64,000 nucleotides of DNA from CAWCKS01 sp963763485 (GTDB taxonomy: Bacteria > Pseudomonadota > Alphaproteobacteria > Rhizobiales > Xanthobacteraceae), in the NCBI GenBank assembly GCA_963763485.1, contig CAVXOW010000008.1:1116001-1180000 (forward strand). The letters run 5' to 3'. Under the pieces are notes generated by a model. It made no database searches and was not told the origin of the DNA. It saw only the letters and a list, made by a program, of their open reading frames with translations. Numbering within the stretch: position 1 is the stretch's first letter; every line of letters begins with the position of its first letter. Positions 62,741-64,000 of the stretch are shown one piece after another. The translations under genes were made by a program, and so were the position numbers.

Positions 62741-63603
62741 CGCTGGTTACGCACCACATGCAGATGGCCAGCGCTCGCTTCCGGCACGCTGAAGCGCCGG
62801 CCGTGCTGCAGCGACGGGATCTTGGCGCGCGCGTCAGCCACCTTGGCCGGATCGATCTCTGCCGTGATGACCCCAGGATCGACGCCGCCCTCGGCGAGAA
62901 TCTCGCCCCAGGGGTCGACGATCAGCGAATGGCCATAGGTGACGCGCTTGCTCTCATGCACGCCGCCCTGTGCCGCGGCGAACACAAAGGCGCCGTTCTC
63001 GATCGCGCGTGAGCGCAGCAGTACGTGCCAGTGCGCTTCGCCGGTCGGCTTGGTGAAGGCGGACGGCATGGTGAGGAAGCTCGCGCCGCTCTCCGCCAGC
63101 GCCCGGTAGAGCGAAGGAAAGCGCATGTCGTAGCAGATCGTCAGTCCGATCCGCCCCCACGGCAGATCGGCGAGCGAAGCGGTGTCGCCGGGCTGGTAGT
63201 TGTTCGACTCGCGATAGCTCTCGCCGTTGGCGAGATTGACGTCGAACATGTGGATCTTGTCGTAGCGCGTGACGATCTCGCCGCTCGGGTCGATCAGGAA
63301 CGCGCGGTTGGCCGCCCGGTCCGGTGTCGCCTTGATCGCCATCGAACCGATATGCAGATAAATCTTCAGTTCGCGTGCCAGCGCGCGAAAACTCTTCAGC
63401 GAGGTATCATTGTCTTCGTCGGCGATGGTCTTGAACAGCTGCTCGCGGTTGGCGGCCAGCAGGTTGGTCATTTCCGGCGTCTGCACATAAGAGGCGCCCT
63501 TCGCCTTCGCCTCGCGAATGAGCGCGCTGATGTCCTTGACGTTCTCGTCCGGCGACAGCCTGGTCCGGGTCTGCACCATTGCCGCGATGAAGGTCTCACT
63601 CAT
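62737..63603 (-). CDS. Carbon-nitrogen hydrolase (nitrilase superfamily, Nit1-type)
   Basis: 288 residues. The Glu-Lys-Cys triad is seen in SYVQTPEMTNLLA (Glu), VTRYDKIHMFDVNL (Lys) and RIGLTICYDMRFPSLY (Cys). AAAQGGVHESKRVTYGHSLIVDPWGE is the C-terminal core. Members close to it hydrolyse omega-amides or deaminated glutathione. It overlaps grxC and DUF1178 by four bases each, so the three genes are tightly coupled; the glutaredoxin fits a role with glutathione. Confidence 0.92.
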   Translation of the reverse strand: MSETFIAAMVQTRTRLSPDENVKDISALIREAKAKGASYVQTPEMTNLLAANREQLFKTIADEDNDTSLKSFRALARELKIYLHIGSMAIKATPDRAANRAFLIDPSGEIVTRYDKIHMFDVNLANGESYRESNNYQPGDTASLADLPWGRIGLTICYDMRFPSLYRALAESGASFLTMPSAFTKPTGEAHWHVLLRSRAIENGAFVFAAAQGGVHESKRVTYGHSLIVDPWGEILAEGGVDPGVITAEIDPAKVADARAKIPSLQHGRRFSVPEASAGHLHVVRNQR

Positions 63604-63875
63604 GATGAAGCCGCCTCGCCGGCGAGCAGCTTCTCGAGACCGCCGGCGTGTTCGAGTGCGTAGAGGTCATCGCAGCCGCCGACGTGGGTCTTGCCGATGA
63701 AAATCTGCGGCACCGTGGTGCGGCCGCCGGCGCGCGCCGTCATCTCGGCGCGGAGCGTCGGGTCGTGGTCGACGGCGATCTCCTCGAACGCGATCTTCTT
63801 CTTGGTCAGCAGCGTCTTTGCCATGCGGCAGTAGCCGCAGTACTGCGTGGTATAGATCTCAACCGGGGCGGTCAT
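63600..63875 (-). CDS. grxC: Glutaredoxin 3
   Basis: 91 residues. The thioredoxin fold has the active pair CGYC (YTTQYCGYCRMAKTLL), the TVPQIF cis-Pro loop and GGCDDLYALEHAGGLEKLL. It reduces disulfides with glutathione in the cytoplasm. It is first in the grxC-nitrilase-DUF1178 run, with comF just upstream. Confidence 0.95.
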   Translation of the reverse strand: MTAPVEIYTTQYCGYCRMAKTLLTKKKIAFEEIAVDHDPTLRAEMTARAGGRTTVPQIFIGKTHVGGCDDLYALEHAGGLEKLLAGEAASS

Positions 63876-63923
63876 CGTGATGTCCTTGCGGCGCGGGCAG
63901 AAGCTGGCGCCAAATCGCAGCGA

Positions 63924-64000
63924 TTATATGGGGTTTCGGGCGCCATCGACAACCCGCGCGAACACCAGGACGTCGACATTGGTGGCGCCGGCGCGGAGCA
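63924..64000 (-). CDS. ComF family protein, C-terminal end only
   Basis: The gene enters from the right edge on the minus strand and stops with TAA (63924-63926). The part visible reads LRAGATNVDVLVFARVVDGA then RNPI, the usual end of ComF phosphoribosyltransferase-like proteins. comF-grxC-nitrilase-DUF1178 is a normal alphaproteobacterial order. Only about 25 residues are inside the window. Confidence 0.75.
   Translation of the reverse strand, partial: LRAGATNVDVLVFARVVDGARNPI

Overview
The window is chromosomal DNA of an alphaproteobacterium in the Bradyrhizobium / Rhodopseudomonas group (order Hyphomicrobiales). The grounds are high-GC coding, the F1-only atpHAGDC operon, the PhaR-PhaA-PhaB storage locus, the order mtgA-rpmF, the lysC-ptsP-prfA-prmC-DUF4167 run, and several dispersed palindromic repeats of the kind usual in Bradyrhizobium chromosomes. 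Genus is an inference from gene order and protein resemblance; no rRNA gene, tRNA gene or CRISPR array was seen.

Layout. 1-7 kb: 3' end of priA, an rlpA-type lipoprotein gene, then the F1 ATP synthase operon atpH-atpA-atpG-atpD-atpC. 7-13.2 kb: an RpiR-type regulator, a class III aminotransferase and a TAXI-type TRAP transporter (binding protein plus fused permease), apparently one uptake and catabolism unit. 13.2-15 kb: a low-GC accessory patch in which the first codons of an SRAP (HMCES/YedK) gene abut a SIR2-like gene and a small partner gene. 15-24.7 kb: two RppH Nudix genes on either side of a B12-radical SAM gene and an acyltransferase gene, then a cell-envelope run (divergent polysaccharide deacetylase, CtpA, EnvC), then rlmH and rsfS. 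24.8-28.7 kb: nadD, proA, a DinB protein and proB. 28.8-34.7 kb: a D-2-hydroxyacid dehydrogenase, an RraA-like protein, DUF1345, a polyprenyl diphosphate synthase, mtgA and rpmF. 34.7-44.3 kb: a PAS-GGDEF-EAL protein, a TPR-caspase protein, a PCuAC-like protein, a GST, an alkyl-DHAP-synthase-like flavoenzyme and an MFS symporter. 44.3-47.3 kb: phaR, phaA and phaB. 47.4-64 kb: a DMT exporter, leuA, gloB with a cupin, a methyltransferase, DUF4167, prmC-prfA, ptsP, lysC, ubiG, two DMT genes, DUF1178, a nitrilase-family gene, grxC and the 3' end of comF.

Two things stand out. First, at least six single-base indels break otherwise intact genes: atpD, the TPR-caspase gene, leuA, a methyltransferase gene, and the DUF4167 gene twice. 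Because atpD and leuA are housekeeping genes, sequence error is the likeliest cause, though real mutation cannot be excluded from sequence alone. Second, the SIR2-like gene with its unknown partner is the best candidate for an undescribed system: it is AT-richer than its surroundings, sits at the break of an SRAP gene, and keeps the Asn/His signature of NAD-cleaving SIR2 defence effectors. Repeats are plentiful: four copies of a 49-bp palindrome, two MITE-like elements with perfect 14-bp terminal inverted repeats, and several other hairpin-forming intergenic elements. Starts given below often differ from the longest possible frame because repeats upstream of genes tend to stay open by chance.
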